Shown: positions 1-12,681 of the stretch, in pieces
Layout of the letters: each line of letters opens with the position of its first letter
Position numbering within the stretch: the stretch's first letter is position 1
Assembly (NCBI RefSeq): GCF_910592395.1
Contig: NC_088318.1
Span: forward strand, 11,594,349-11,658,348
From: Lineus longissimus
Lineage: Eukaryota > Nemertea > Pilidiophora > Heteronemertea > Lineidae
Direction: 5' to 3'
DNA: 64,000 nucleotides
Program-made: the position numbers and the translations under genes
The notes under the pieces: generated by a model
Told to the model about the DNA's origin: nothing
Database searches by the model: none
What the model saw: the letters and a program-made list of their open reading frames with translations, nothing else

Positions 1-18
1 GCCTTGTGGAGAACACTG
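1..18. mobile_element. Truncated end of a hAT-like MITE (TIR only)
   Basis: The first 18 bases, GCCTTGTGGAGAACACTG, are identical to the outer end of the element at 59,459-59,664. The window edge therefore cuts a third copy of that family. Assignment to hAT rests only on the CAGTG-type terminus. Confidence 0.6.
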
Positions 19-139
19 ATATACAGCACATCCAACCTCTGCAATGAATCATGTCACTAAAGTACACAGTCCCGCAAAGCAATCAAGACATGACCTCGAA
101 CAGTCCTTGTGATGTAGCATATCAGAGCCTGTCAGCTCA

Positions 140-191
140 TCAAAGCTGGCTGTGATATGTACTTTATGACAGCACATCACAACCACTTTGA
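140..191. repeat. Short palindromic repeat, copy 1
   Basis: The left arm TCAAAGCTGGCTGTGATATG faces the right arm CACATCACAACCACTTTGA. The sequence can fold into an imperfect hairpin of about 50 bases. Other copies lie at 249-312, 1,474-1,527, 1,723-1,765 and 4,301-4,321. Confidence 0.7.
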
Positions 192-248
192 CGGCCAACC
201 TGCTCTACATTTCACATGGTATCAATGATACTGCACCTTTAGACTTTT

Positions 249-312
249 AAAGGATGGCTGTGATATGTAATTATCAACAGTACACAACTGCACCCTATCA
301 TAACCCTTTTGA
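249..312. repeat. Short palindromic repeat, copy 2
   Basis: AAAGGATGGCTGTGATATGT faces CCTATCATAACCCTTTTGA. It is a diverged copy of the repeat at 140-191, with a longer loop. Confidence 0.6.
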
Positions 313-1473
313 TGGAAAACCTGCTCCACATTCAACAGCCAACTGACCTCATTATCAATAATGGTAGTACTGCTCCTTACAGAATTCTTCCACGACCTAA
401 AGGACCATTTCTCAAATCTATGCTTCCTATACAAGCCATTCTTTATCAAACACTTTTATCTAAAAACGCTGGATTCCACTTTCTGATGGATTTAGAACTT
501 TGCTATGCATAAAAGGTCATCCCTGGCCATCCTTACATGAAACAATAGAACCACTCCACCCTCAGGGCGAGCCCAAGGGTGACGACATGGCTCTTTACAT
601 AGAAACTGGGGAATGGTGTTTATCTACAGCAAACTATAAACTAGAATCTTTAGGACAGACTTATTCACCGTGGTTGATTGAACAACAGAAATGATAAAAG
701 GATAGCATTTTTCAGCCCAAGGTTCTTACCAGACTTTATGTTTCCTGTAGCAACGAATCAGCTACATGTAGCAAGCGAATAATACGACGATCATGATACA
801 AACACGAGGTGAATAACGGCATCACGTACCACGCTGACTCACTGCTTGACAGATGTACTCAACAACCCAAACAATATGCAACTAGTGACTTGCCGCTAAC
901 CGCATCCAAGGTCCTTTAGTCATCGCAGAGGAAATCAATATGGATCCACATCACTCCGGGCTAAGTGAGCTATCACAGGCGCTAGATTTATTTTTATTTA
1001 CTGGTAATACATAACATTATGTTCACACATTGGTAACTTACCGATGACAGGCTGCTGCTTTTAATAAAATACTGATGGTCTGATAAACTCAATGCTTACT
1101 CTTCATTATCAAATCAAGTCTATAGTCGGCCTACACAAGATCATCCTAATCATTACCTGCGATCATGTACCATTTTTGCTCCATCACAATCTACACTACA
1201 CTAACGTCTTAGTAACTTACAATATTCAAGTTCCATGTGGCAAAGTAAAGCTAACAGAACATCCAAATCAACAAATACAAAAATTCCCAAAACGAGGGAT
1301 GATCAAGAGATCAAAATCACTAACTCAGGACTGAGAAGCATCCATTGCACAAGTGCATCCTGTCTTCACTCCATGTATTCCGTGTCCAACCCACATTTTC
1401 CCTTCCAGGTTCTGTGCCGTTCTTCCAACTAGGTCCGCAGCGTCTCGTCGGATAACAAATGAGGACCGAGCTC

Positions 1474-1527
1474 ATCAAAGCTGGCTGTGATATGGCTTCT
1501 CATTTCAACATTTCACCACCACTTTGA
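1474..1527. repeat. Short palindromic repeat, copy 3
   Basis: The left arm, preceded by CTCATCAAAGCTGGCTGTGA, is the same as in copies 1 and 5. The right arm, ending CCACCACTTTGA, is more diverged. Confidence 0.65.
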
Positions 1528-1722
1528 CAGCTCTGTCCAGCATCAATAATAGCGGCGTATGATCAATCACCAAACATCGAGGTATCGGTATCTCACCTCA
1601 CATCCGACTTAAAGTTTTGAAGTTGTGTTTCAGTCAACCTCAAGACCCTGACTGTGGAACGACTCGATGGTTCATTATGCCATTAGCCAGTAATTCTCCT
1701 AGCACCAGCCTCTAATCCAAGC

Positions 1723-1765
1723 AGGCTGTGATATGACTTGTTGTAACACATCACAGCCACTTGAA
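1723..1765. repeat. Short palindromic repeat, copy 4 (best hairpin)
   Basis: GGCTGTGATATG and CACATCACAGCC pair at 11 of 12 positions around a loop of about 12 bases. This is the most compact copy. Confidence 0.7.
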
Positions 1766-4300
1766 TCGGAGGCAGACACCACCTCATCACTGACGATCCT
1801 TTTTTTAAAACTGTCTCTGACCACTCTGGCCATTATTCCTCTCCTTTTAAAATCCTGACAATGATGTCTCTGACATAATCCTGTAAAGCTATCCAGCACA
1901 AAATATAAACCCATTTGCAATTAGCAACACTAGACTTCATAAAGGTCTGGAATCCAATAAAGACGTTGAAAACTTGGAGAGGTTACTCGCAGGTTAGAAA
2001 AATAATGAAAACATTATAAAAATTTCAATGACAGACAAAAAATAAACAGCAACACGATCAGATATACTCATTTAAAAGTTATAGACCACTTCCAAGGTCT
2101 TCCGTGCTGTGCAGTGTACAATTGGACCTCATGAGTCAGAACTCAAGGCCTATGTTTAAATAGATTAAGTCTTTCTTATATGGCTAGGCCTAAGTGTCGG
2201 CTACACTATCATAGTATTCATACGGCGACATGTAGTCCATTGTGTCGGTGAACAAGAAACGAAGGAGAGGTATGGATGTTATTGCCTGCCAAGTACAAAC
2301 ATGTTGAAGCAGGGGGTGAACAATAACACTACAATAGCGAGTTATTTCCACAGACATAATGAGGGATCAAAGCCAGAGGCCTACAGGACAGAAAAACTCA
2401 CCTACGAATGAGTATGGCAGACGCGTATGACACGACCTCGACCTCACTAAAAGATACTGATCTTTTTCAAGTACTATTGTGAATGAGGATATCTGAATAC
2501 ATAGTTTAGGGTAGTTCAGCTTGAAGACAGCAGACAGGCTGCATTCATGTATCACAATCATTGATAACTGGTCCGGAGTCAACGGCCAGTTTTTGAGTGC
2601 ACATAAGAGTACGCAGCCCTAATTAAATGGAGGCCAAGCAATTCAAAGAATGTCCGTTATGGTGATGTACATTGTAACTCATATCCACACAATAGCCTAT
2701 GGTATATAACTAATTCTGCCTTTGTTTGCTGGGTTCAAGCTCATAGCGCATGAACACACCATATAGCCCACAGCATCTAGCTCACATTGGACAGACCCAC
2801 AAGAGGGGATTTTCAACAAAGAAACCTGTCACAAAAGCGATGTGTGCAGAAGGGATTTCCAGAGCAGAAAATATCATAGCTCTCTTTGCTAGTGACAGGG
2901 CCATGAGCGCATTTTGATATAGATATGTAACAGCAGTCATCATGTTTTATAAAGTTTTTGCACAAAATGTCAGGCCAAGGTATTCAGAATGGTGTGCCTA
3001 AAAGTTAAAACATTTGATCCATTGAATTGAACGTAACACTCTAAGATGTAGCTGTTTGATTCGTAATGAGAAAAATATCCCAAGGAAACAAAGGGCAATA
3101 CACACCACTTTTCAATGCCAACGGCTAACACAGATTACAGAGGGCCATCTGGTGTTTACACATGCATCAGAACACACATCCTTTCATATCCACATCGCAC
3201 AAACTATGTCCCAGCACCGAATACAGTAACACGCATGATGCTGGAAAAATCCAAGGTTACATCGGGACTGATCTGAACTACATCTTTGTGTGGAGTCGAG
3301 CAAACAATAGATGTTATGAATGTCAGCAATGGCTGTAGCAGACCATTCAGGTTCCGACCATATCTCAGGTTGTTATGCATCCTTCCCCATTCAAGACACC
3401 GCACTTCTGTGCTATTCTTAGAAGCAGGAGGTAGCCACTTAGTATGCGCGGGAAGGATGGACTGGCTGCCCCGCATCTGGCACAATGAAATGGACAGGTT
3501 TTAACTATGATTGGTTGAGGACAGGGCATTTCCCGCCGAGCCCGCAACAGAAGGTCACATAGGGTACATATCAAGCAGACTCAAAGTTTATAGTTATAAT
3601 CAAAACTCAAGCTACACTCTTTAATTAATGGATGGAATAATTCAGTTCAATTTGTAATTGTTTTTTCAGGTGTCTAAATAAACGACAAAATCACTATGAA
3701 ATTTCATGGCTAAAATAATACTTGTTTTCATAATAACTTTCAACCGATTGCTAACATCATTAAGCAAGTTGTATTCTACCAAAAGCAGTTAAGGCAATTT
3801 TACTTGTCAGCATCCCTATCTCATCCACTCATGGAAGGGATGTCACCAAACCAGGTTACCACAACAATGAAACAGACAGCTGTGGCGAGTTGCATCAAAT
3901 TCAAAACAGTGACAAAAACTCAGAGCACTTTAAATCTATTATGAAGAGAAAGGTTAGGGCCTCTGGCAAGGCTCTGAGATCTATTAAACTGTGTACATGA
4001 ATGAACTCCTACACTGGCCAACTCACTCGTTTATAAAATGAAAGGTTAGGGCCTATGTACCAAGGTCTCTTTTGACAAACTGGTACATCAGCTAACTCCT
4101 AAAGTTAAGATACTGCACCAGTTCATTCATCTACACACACAGGAAGTTATCAACAGGAGCATTGGTTGGATATTCCTAGGTCAGGCCAGCAGATACGGCC
4201 AAGTTACCAAGAGCCGAGTATCATCATAGTCTAAGTGAGAGTCAATTTTCTCGATTAGAATTTAACGGACTTGTTTTTCAGCAACAGACTTGCACCTGGC

Positions 4301-4321
4301 TCATCAAAGCTGGCTGTGATA
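4301..4321. repeat. Short palindromic repeat, copy 5 (left arm only)
   Basis: TCATCAAAGCTGGCTGTGAT matches the left arms of copies 1 and 3. No right arm is visible nearby. Confidence 0.55.
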
Positions 4322-4927
4322 GGTATTAGAATGTCTACTACGTCCAGCATTGACAGCAAGGGACAAGCTACTTCGACAGACAAGGAGAACTGAGTAAAAC
4401 CAAACAATTCCTGAAAGAGAATGTGAGCGATCCCCATTTTTCAAGACACACAACCCCTAGTTAACACCAAATCATAATGTGTAAGAATAGAGCATGCAAC
4501 TTCTCACAAAAGACACAGTAGTGAGGTGACACTATCACAACATCTCACTACCCATGTCTTTCACAAGACGTAGCCCAGCATCTCCTCAACTTGAGCCATG
4601 CTCCTTAGTCCTCAGTTCATTCAACTCACAATATAGACTATCATAACCTCTTGAATTGGTATAACATATGACAAAAGATTTTTTGTGGGGACCTGAAATT
4701 TATCTACTTTGAGGCGTTTTAGAATAGAACACATGTTTCGCACAAAACCTCTGCGGCTGCCTTGCTTTTAACTACATTTTCGCTCAACCCTTGCAATCTT
4801 TGGTAAGACAACCACTACCTCGAACTCAGTACTTATCAATAGGAATATCAGTGGTTTGAGCACCAGAAACAAAGAATCAAATCACCTGGCAGAAATCACC
4901 ATCACCAAAAACAAAATCAAAACTTAC

Positions 4928-5013
4928 AGCGACGGCTTCTGTGCGATAGATGTCCAAACTCTCAGGATTTGTCAGTTCAAGTATCACAGGACACACCTGC
5001 TCTTCTACGTCAG
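4928..5013 (-). CDS. PPP4R1: PPP4R1 coding exon 7
   Basis: Acceptor TTTTTCAG and donor GTAAGT. It encodes DVEEQVCPVILELTNPESLD then IYRTEAVA and ends in phase 0. Downstream exons are outside the window or unrecognised. Confidence 0.93.
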
Positions 5014-8000
5014 CTGAAAAAATAACCAAATCATCTCATTTACAAAAACTACACCGGGTAAGGGAATAGAAGCATGTACACATAAATAACTTGTGGTACT
5101 ACTTGTAGGGTAGCTGCTTTGTCTTTTCTCAAGAATTGAGACGGAACAATACTTCTTCTCTACTCTTGCAGAGCAACATCAAAACTACCGAAAGTCAAAT
5201 GGTACAAGTACCAGCCAATGATATTCAGAAGCTGGGGCAGCTTCATCTATGAGTGGAGCCAACAAAAGAACACTCAACATTCTATATCTTTTATTAAAAC
5301 TGTTCCCAGGGCATATCACATCTGAGAAATATAGCTGATCCTACCCACCCATCTTGCTGCCATCAAAAAGTACTCCCAACTCGTACCCTTTTTACAAAGC
5401 TTACCTTTATCCACGAGTTCCTGCTCCAGCAAAACCAACAAGGCAGCTTGACTTGTTTTTCGGACCTGAAAATGTGAAATCAAACTCGACATTATAACAC
5501 ATGAAAAGGAAAAAGAATCTAGCGACATCAATTCCACATTATGACATAATTGCGCCTTTGGCTTAATTGCTTGGAGCCAGCAGTTGCATTGTGAGTGAAG
5601 TAAGTGTAACAGGGAGGGCATAGAGCTCTCCCTCTTTGTGATAAAATCACCATACACTGCGCCCAATTCGTTAATGGCCCAAGGCAAAATTTTGGTTTCG
5701 CCAATTCTGGCAATTTCAAGTATTACCAACATTACTATCACTGAATCGTGACCAGTCAAAGGATAGCCTTTGGAACAGTGATAATAAAAGTTAGTGTATC
5801 CATAAATGTAAGTCATTACTGTTTACCTGATTTTCCCTAATGAAAATGAAATGATTGGCACCAAAAGCAAGTTACACTTTCATTTTCACATGACACTCTT
5901 TGACTAATTGGTACATGTAATCACCTGATTGTTTGTATCCGTGAGATATCTAACGACCATCGGCAAGAGGTAATTCGGTATAGAATCGGGGAAGATGTCT
6001 CGTGTTTCTTGACAATACATGGCTATGTGTGGCACCTGCTCCATTAGCTCTGATCGCACATTAGCATCTGAAGGTAAGGAATGAAAATGAACATCATTCC
6101 GTTGACAGGCAACAATGCAAAGGTTTGTAGGGCCCATCGAAGGAAGACACTAGAAATAGATTTTCTCAAAATTATTGAGAAAGACAACTAGCTTTAAAAG
6201 TTCTTGACTTGTCACAGCATAGTAAAGTTAGACTATTTTATTGAACGTGGTTTTTTTAAATGCTGTTACCCGTATGGAGTTAAATTTTTATACAAAAACA
6301 TTCATGGTGGGGATAAACCGTTGTCATACGTGCGTAGGGTACCAATTTTTGCCACGGCACAAGGGCTGGACCCTGCCAACTTCCGTGGACTTTTCTGGGC
6401 GTCTACCGCCCTGGCTTTTATAATAGCAGCATACCTTGATCCTCAGAGAGCCTGGACATGGCTTTCAGGGTACCAATGCATTCCTCCTCATCATCCCCAC
6501 ATGCCCGCACGGTATCAAGCAGGCTCCGCGCTGCCATTTGCCTACAAAAGGGTTCAGTGAATACTATGTTTATGTGAACATATAAGCAATGAAAATCAGA
6601 GATGCACAAAACAGCCATACAACTGAGAAGCCGTGACCTGTCAAGGGAACGAATCATAACAACAGATTGAAAACAAAATTAAATTTCTCTTAAGACTCAT
6701 AACTACGACTTTTGATAATTTTGAAATGTTATAATTGTATTTTTCAAACCTCATCATTTTATTTGTAGTATACCTTGCCCGAAAAAACCAATCACTATGA
6801 CTTTTTTTGCACAGCAGTGACATAGTTATAGTATACAAGATTCAAAATTCACGTGTCCTGTCAGCCACTACTAAGAAAGGTACACACACACCACCGCCAC
6901 AACACATCCTATCAATGATGATATAAACATACAAGCTCCAAGCCTGCAACAGTAACCTTGGAAACGAATTAAAAGATGCGGAGATTTCTGGGAAATGATC
7001 AATAGCGCAAGCACCATGATCTGCGCAGTTTGCAGCGCATCTGTACAGCGTTGACATGTAATGTACAATGCAACTGCAGGTTAATAGGTACATCCAGGAA
7101 TCCCTCAAATGGAATGGGAAAGATTTGACTTGGGGAGATGACCTTTTTCTGAATATCTTTTACTGAAGGTGCTAGGGGGGGAACCTAAGTCAGTCAGTGC
7201 ATTGCTTTGTACTTGAAATAATTTATAGTAACCGACATCATCAGCAGCAGCTGATTCACTTGCCCATGAGCAATCAAGTCTGGATCTTGGCCAAATCAGC
7301 CACCACCGATCTAGTAGGAAGCTATCGACATGATTGTATCTGTCAGTATTTTTCATGAACCACTTTTGAGAACATCAATCTTATGAGATCAAAAGGAACA
7401 TTGCATAGTATTGATCAAAGAAAAATACACGCTGTATATCATTGATAATGATATTGACGTTTGTAACATTGTAGCTTTTGACTGGGGGTGCACCAAGCTA
7501 TGACCAAGGTTGACTTATGTTGTCTTTGAAGGCCAACTCTCCACTGACTACCATGCTGACTACAGACTCGTAGTACATGTAGTAAGTAGATCAACTACAA
7601 ATGGAGGACTTCTTGGAGCAAAGAGTAAGTTATGCAGTCAGCAGATGGAGATATTCAATGTTTCCAAACTGATCATTTTGCAAGTTTGGTGGTGCCAGGT
7701 TGTCTACATTCAATTCCTAGGCCACTGGTGTCAGCACAAAATACAATGAATTCCAAGCTTATGCATTATATTCACCAGCCTCTAACACAGCAATGTTCCA
7801 ACTACTCTCAAGACCTTGACCCAATTCTTTTGGTGCTCAACAAACATTACTGATTACTGGGAATTTAATTAACAGTCTATGCTTTCTAACTAAGTGAGAT
7901 CTGCATTATGCAGGCCACTTATGTCTGCCCACGAAAGTTCACCGAGACTGGCAAATAAAACAGTCTAACTGAACTTACCGACTGAAGACGTTTTCAATCT

Positions 8001-10249
8001 GCATGTACTTCTCAAGTCGTTGGAGAGGGCTAAGGTTCTCATCTTGGCAGTCATAGTCGGCGCTGACCATTCCTTCATCACCCTCTGCAAGAAATAACAT
8101 TCATTATTATCAGTAAAACCACACCAGGGTAATTGCATAGGGAAATACTTTTTAACAGGATGTGACAGTTGCTGACAGTAAGTCACTGTATAAATTACTA
8201 TTTCCGAGGCCTAAAGAGAAGATGACATATTTTTATGGTAGGCTGAATAATTTGGTTTAAAAGGATAATTTGGGGTTTTTGGGCTGTGAGTGTGATTAAT
8301 GATTGAAAACTTGTCCCCTAAAAATGTCAGTTTTTTTTAGTTTTGTTTGCCAATTCCACTGGTAACAAGAGAAAGACCAGCCTTGCCAACAAAAGTGTGT
8401 CCTGAAGAGTGTGAATTGTCTAAGAAAAACAATAGCTGAGATTATACGCCTTTAGTGATTCCTATAATAGACCCGGGTACACCCTGATATGTACATTATA
8501 GTACACCCACAATCAGGACAACACATTCATTACTAAAGTATGCAAAGAATTAGTTCAATACACAATTACTATACAAACAATTCCTGCAAGTGCAAGAAAA
8601 TTTGGTATGGAATATTTTGATTAACCTTTCAGAACAGGATATCACCAAATTTCTACCCTGTAGAGTGTAAAATTTTAGTGTAAGCTTACTATAATATTAT
8701 TGACATCAGATTGGCATATTATGCAATCAACTATTGCTGCCCAAACCAATGGAGAAAAACATTGTTGACATGATCGCTAAGGTCATGAAGGTTTATCACA
8801 CCAGCTGGCTAGCTAGCTATTGAATATGCAATAATGATACTTCTAGTTTACTTCTACTCTGGATTAAATTTCGGTGAAAACAGTTATAATGTTATTCTTC
8901 ACTTATGCCTTCAGGAAATAAATCAGAAAATCTTCTTTTTCATATTTCTTTGGGTTGTTTTTGTACACCTGCTATTTCATTTTGGAAAGCAACTGAATAG
9001 AATTGACAATTTAACTCCAGGGTACATTAACACCACACATGCCATGATAAGTCCATTCAAGCAAGAAACAAGAGAAGGCTGTCAAAATTAAAATCTACCA
9101 CAGAAAACTAGTTTACCTTCCTATAAAGTTGAATGACTCGGCCTAGCTAGGTAAGGCATAAAAACACAATTAAACTTTCATTCTTTTGATGATCCATTAG
9201 ATCACCCAACACAAGGTTTCAAAAATGATGATATCTGCAGAATATACCCAATATCACAGCGCAGGCAACAAAATGGAGCGAAATCAAATCATCTAACACA
9301 AAGCCTTTGTCCATAAATAGCATCCTTCCGACATTCTACACTCCACTTACATTGCAATTCTTGAATGGACACAAAAGAGTTTCTCCAACCAGCACAGAAT
9401 AATCCATCTCGAATTAACGATTTCCCACCAAAAAATATTCCACTTGTGGCATATTTATTTTTAAAATGATTATCGGGGTCTTTGTTCATGGTGCTGCCAT
9501 CGCACAGGCTCCCCAAGCAGCTCAACAATTATAACAGGACTTCCATCCTATTTTTCACCAACTCTAAGGAATTGTTACTCACTAGTCACAATGTGAATCA
9601 CAGGTAGGTGCCTGTGTCATCAATAAATTATCAATATTGCATTAATTCAACGTACCGACTTACAAGCTGATAAATTTAGCTACTTTTCAGATAAAAAATA
9701 CGGAAATATCACATCTAGAATGTCAAAAACATTGCTGTAACGCTGTAAACTCTTTGTGTGAAGCTTTGTCTCCAGCGCTCATTTTCGAGGTCAGAGGTCA
9801 AAATGGGGTCAGGAGGAAATCCCATGTCACATGACCACAAGCATGCGAGTTGTACATGTTGTATCCTGGACGATGTTTACTGCTAAATATCTTATCGATA
9901 TAGCCACAAAACACGTACCATCACAAACGTAACATAGCAAAGAATCGGTTGAAAGCTTTTGAAGGCAACAACACGACCTAGGAAAAGCATAATTAGGGAC
10001 GCCAAATGGCCAATTTCTGCGACATCAAAATTCGAAGTTCAGAAATTTTTGCATTTTCGCAGTTGTCAAACTTGGGCCTTCAGCATGAGATACGAGGGAT
10101 TTTAAGGCTACTCACCACCTTCTAGACCATCTTCAGGGTCGTCTTGAAATATGTCTATATCTGGAATAAAGGAATAGTCCCCGTTAGCTCGATAAAGAGG
10201 GTGATTTTGATTAAAAAGTGTGAGGGAGTGAACCCAGCTTACCCGCCAT
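4928..10249 (-). CDS. PPP4R1: PPP4R1 orthologue, N-terminal part (protein phosphatase 4 regulatory subunit 1)
   Basis: This is the regulatory subunit of Ser/Thr phosphatase PP4, a HEAT-repeat scaffold. Seven coding exons are seen: 10,243-10,249; 10,116-10,160; 7,979-8,084; 6,435-6,541; 5,925-6,067; 5,405-5,465; 4,928-5,013. They sum to 555 nt, 185 codons, with every junction GT-AG and phases compatible. The protein starts MADIDIFQDDPEDGLEGGEG, like the acidic N-terminus of vertebrate PPP4R1 (MADLSLLQED). Clear family segments follow: RQMAARSLLDT, ELMEQVPHIAMYCQE, LLPMVVRYLTDTNNQ, VRKTSQAALLVLLEQEL and VCPVILELTNPESLD. The start is chosen because ATG GCG G|GTAAGC supplies exactly the phase needed by exon 2. 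The remaining HEAT repeats and the 3' end lie beyond base 1. The docking-protein gene is transcribed divergently about 1.2 kb away. Confidence 0.93.
5405..5465 (-). CDS. PPP4R1: PPP4R1 coding exon 6
   Basis: A 61-nt exon with acceptor ATTTTCAG and donor GTAAGC. It encodes VRKTSQAALLVLLEQELVDK. Confidence 0.95.
5925..6067 (-). CDS. PPP4R1: PPP4R1 coding exon 5
   Basis: Acceptor CCTTCAG and donor GTGATT. It encodes ANVRSELMEQVPHIAMYCQE through LLPMVVRYLTDTNNQ, nearly colinear with vertebrate PPP4R1. Confidence 0.95.
6435..6541 (-). CDS. PPP4R1: PPP4R1 coding exon 4
   Basis: Acceptor TTTTGTAG and donor GTATGC. It encodes QMAARSLLDTVRACGDDEEE then CIGTLKAMSRLSEDQ, the first HEAT helix pair. Confidence 0.94.
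7979..8084 (-). CDS. PPP4R1: PPP4R1 coding exon 3
   Basis: Acceptor TTCTTGCAG and donor GTAAG. It encodes GDEGMVSADYDCQDENLSPL and QRLEKYMQIENVFSR, matching the family's TPLGRLDKYAASENIFNR block. Confidence 0.92.
10116..10160 (-). CDS. PPP4R1: PPP4R1 coding exon 2
   Basis: The acceptor TTATTCCAG and donor GTGAGT bound a 45-nt exon encoding the acidic DIDIFQDDPEDGLEGG segment. The intron before it is only 82 nt. Confidence 0.85.
10243..10249 (-). CDS. PPP4R1: PPP4R1 coding exon 1 (7 nt of CDS)
   Basis: The coding part is only ATG GCG G, followed by the donor GTAAGC at 10,242-10,237. Joined to exon 2 it gives Met-Ala-Asp, the N-terminus typical of the family. The 5' UTR continues upstream; its start is not determined. 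Confidence 0.8.
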
Positions 10250-10819
10250 ATTGGAAAGCCTCGTGGTATGTAAGGAGCACTGTGATTTGTCGATGCTTTT
10301 ACAAACAAAGAACGCCATTGGTCGAGTGTTCAAATATGCCGATCATCTCCGAAAATTTATACGGAAACAACCGACAGAGGAAGTAAACTGCCAAACTCGC
10401 ACAGTGACGAAATTTATTGATAAAGTGCAAACCATTACCGTTCGCGCGCTGTCATATGGAGCAGGGAGTAACTGTTGTATAACAACTTCCTGACAGTCAG
10501 CCTACTGCACCGTGACCGGAGACACGCATGGTGATTTTGTCTACAACTACAATTGTAGGCATCTATTCTTGACCACCTGGGTTTTGCATCCTATCACCAC
10601 GAGGCCTACACCAGGGTCAGGGGTTATGTAGTAAACTAAGACCATGTAGTTCATGTACTTATTCAAGAGCAAGGTATCGAGTTGGAGTGCTGCTGTCACT
10701 GACGAACTGAAGTGTAGAAAATGCTTACCCCAATATGTCATATTGACAATGCTTTTTCGCCCTTTTTACGCCCCTCGATAGGAGAAAAAACGGAAGAAGT
10801 GAATATCAAAATGAAAGGA

Positions 10820-10950
10820 ACGTGTATGGAAAAGAAGAGAATGTATGCCGGCCAATTAAAAGGAAGGGATTAAAAAGAAGGCAATGTGTATGGAAAAGGA
10901 GGAAATGCGTATGGAAAAGAAGAAGAGAATGTGTATGGAAAAGAACATCC
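10820..10950. repeat. Degenerate purine-rich tandem repeat (GTGTATGGAAAAGAAG)
   Basis: The unit ATGTGTATGGAAAAGRAG recurs four times with spacers of uneven length. Its translation (repeated YGKE) is not a credible protein. Confidence 0.7.
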
Positions 10951-11060
10951 TGACATCAGGCCTACCAGTGGTTTTATAGGCCTACTATACTCCGCCTCTC
11001 GATATTTCAAATTTTGTAGGCCTAGGCCTATACGAGGTATAAGAGTAACAAAAACCTATC
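10945..11060. repeat. Dispersed short repeat, copy a (CATCCTGA / GGCGGAGTA family)
   Basis: It starts ACATCCTGACATCAGG and contains TACTCCGCCTCTCGATATTT, the reverse complement of the core in the copies at 12,682 and 20,030. The right end is not clear. Confidence 0.45.
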
Positions 11061-11469
11061 ATAACCGCCGTCGGCAAACCTAATATCATCATCTGTGTAT
11101 GTTATGTTTTATATAAATGTATTTACTGTTAAGCTGAGAGAATGTGGAGAAAATACTAAGTAATAAACGAATTGCTGTTTTAATTTCCTATCTCCAACTG
11201 TTCTTTTGGCGGGAAGGTGACGAGACGATGACTGTTAGGAGACGAGAGTGCATGGGTGGATCACCCGCGACCAGCTGATTGTTAATTGAGTGGACGCAGC
11301 ATGTCCGGAAGAAAAACAGCTCAGCGACTGGACGATGCTTATTAGTATCACCTGAATGCTTAAACGAAGCCTTATGATATATACTGTTGTTATTTTTAAA
11401 AACTTGACGTATTACGCGCGTTCCAGGAATAAGGTCGCTTCAGATCACGATAGTCGTGACAGGCCTGCG

Positions 11470-11634
11470 ATATCACGACACCACTTGGTCGAGGCTCAGA
11501 ATTAGTTGAGACGCTCTCGGAATAGGTCGATTTTTGCGGATTATCTAACAAAAGTGCGGATACCGATTATTAAGGGTGTCTTCTGCTGCTGTGGCAGTAC
11601 ATACAGAGTCTGCAAGGGACTATAAAGTTATAAG
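11470..11634 (+). other. Putative non-coding first exon/promoter block of docking-protein gene 1
   Basis: This block aligns with 21,702-21,862 upstream of the paralogue. Shared stretches include GTCGATTTWTGYGGATTATCT, GTGCGGATAC and CTGCTGCTSTGGC. Both end in a donor-like boundary, ATAAG|GTGGGT here and ATAAG|GTTAGT there. The conserved position about 1.2-1.6 kb before the first coding exon suggests a shared 5' UTR exon with its promoter. The transcription start is not defined. Confidence 0.55.
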
Positions 11635-12681
11635 GTGGGTCTAAAGAAGTCAATATATAATTTTAATGGCTTGTAAACTATCGTAAGCCTTTGTCGCATT
11701 TGTGAATAGCCTGCCCTTCGCTTGAAGTGTCGTCACTGATTATTGGTAACTGTGCCTTGAAAAGGTCGCATATATGAGGAGGGTCCTTGATAAGATAGGC
11801 TTCATGTAAGGAAACTTATCTGCCGTTGCCGTGAACATTTAGTATACGCCCCCTTCAAACAACGAGTGCATGCGGTTCCCGCTATGATTGGCCTTTGGCA
11901 TGCATCATCGTCAGTAATGCGCAGACATCGTATGTCACAATCGTACACATGTTACCAGAAATCAGGACGTTGTCTTTCTGTTTTCCTGGACTTTTCTATA
12001 AGTTGCATGAGGCTCTTTGATATTAATAAGCCTTTGAGATAGGCGTTGTGTTGACCAGACCTATTAAACGACCCTGGCCAGCCCCAACTAACTCGGAAGG
12101 TCACAGTTCTATATTAGTAGCCAGCAGCATTGCTTAGCAGGCGGATGGGATGTTTCCTCAAACGTAAAACTTCTGCTGAACGTCCATCTACTTATCACTT
12201 GACGTCTCACAGTGGATTGCAACACCTGAACTATTGAAACGCATTAAATTGGTTAAAAAATCTATTATATGATATAGTGAAGAAAGAATTTAGCCTAGAT
12301 GCAGGCCTATGCGGGCCAGCAACTTCTTCACAATCTGTGCAGTGTGAGGCTTAAACAAGCACAATATGTGGTCACAATTTCGGGCTTTGTTCTAGCAGGT
12401 ACGGTGCAGGTATTTGGCCTAGTATTAGATCGATTATCATGTCCTAAACCTGCCTTTTTAATCACTTGCCGACGGCGGTTATGGCAATAACCTGTTGACC
12501 TTCTCATGGGGACACTGTCTTTCGACTTGGTTGATAATGGCTCGTAAATATGAAATTAATAATCATAATTCTTCACAGAGTGCAGAAAGAAAGACTGTTA
12601 ACCCTTGCATGTCGACCAACCAATTGCACAATATAATATCATGAGCTAAAGTATTAAGTCAGGGGTACACTCCGGACGCAT

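Larger units (their letters stand above)
1..4927 (-). other. Intronic sequence of PPP4R1 (no exon found)
   Basis: PPP4R1 exon 7 ends with a clean GTAAGT donor at 4,927 and no next exon is recognisable down to base 1. I looked for the conserved HEAT segment that follows in vertebrate PPP4R1 and did not find it. The stretch holds several copies of a short palindromic repeat and otherwise unremarkable AT-rich DNA. A very diverged short exon cannot be excluded. Confidence 0.6.
10250..11469. promoter_or_regulatory. Divergent intergenic region between PPP4R1 and the first docking-protein gene
   Basis: PPP4R1 reads left from 10,249 and the docking-protein 5' exon reads right from about 11,470. The region must hold the PPP4R1 promoter and 5' UTR and part of the other promoter. 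It contains a purine-rich degenerate repeat (10,820-10,950) and one copy of a dispersed short repeat. No TATA box or defined factor site is claimed. Confidence 0.5.

Noticed and set aside
3204-3485. 93-aa minus-strand ORF in the PPP4R1 intron
   Set aside because: No family resemblance, no suitable splice context, and the opposite strand is equally open.
5316-5816. 166-aa minus-strand ORF
   Set aside because: Only 5,405-5,465 is a PPP4R1 exon; the remainder is intron read through both splice sites.
10886-11083. Plus-strand ORF with repeated YGKE
   Set aside because: It is the translation of a degenerate purine-rich repeat.
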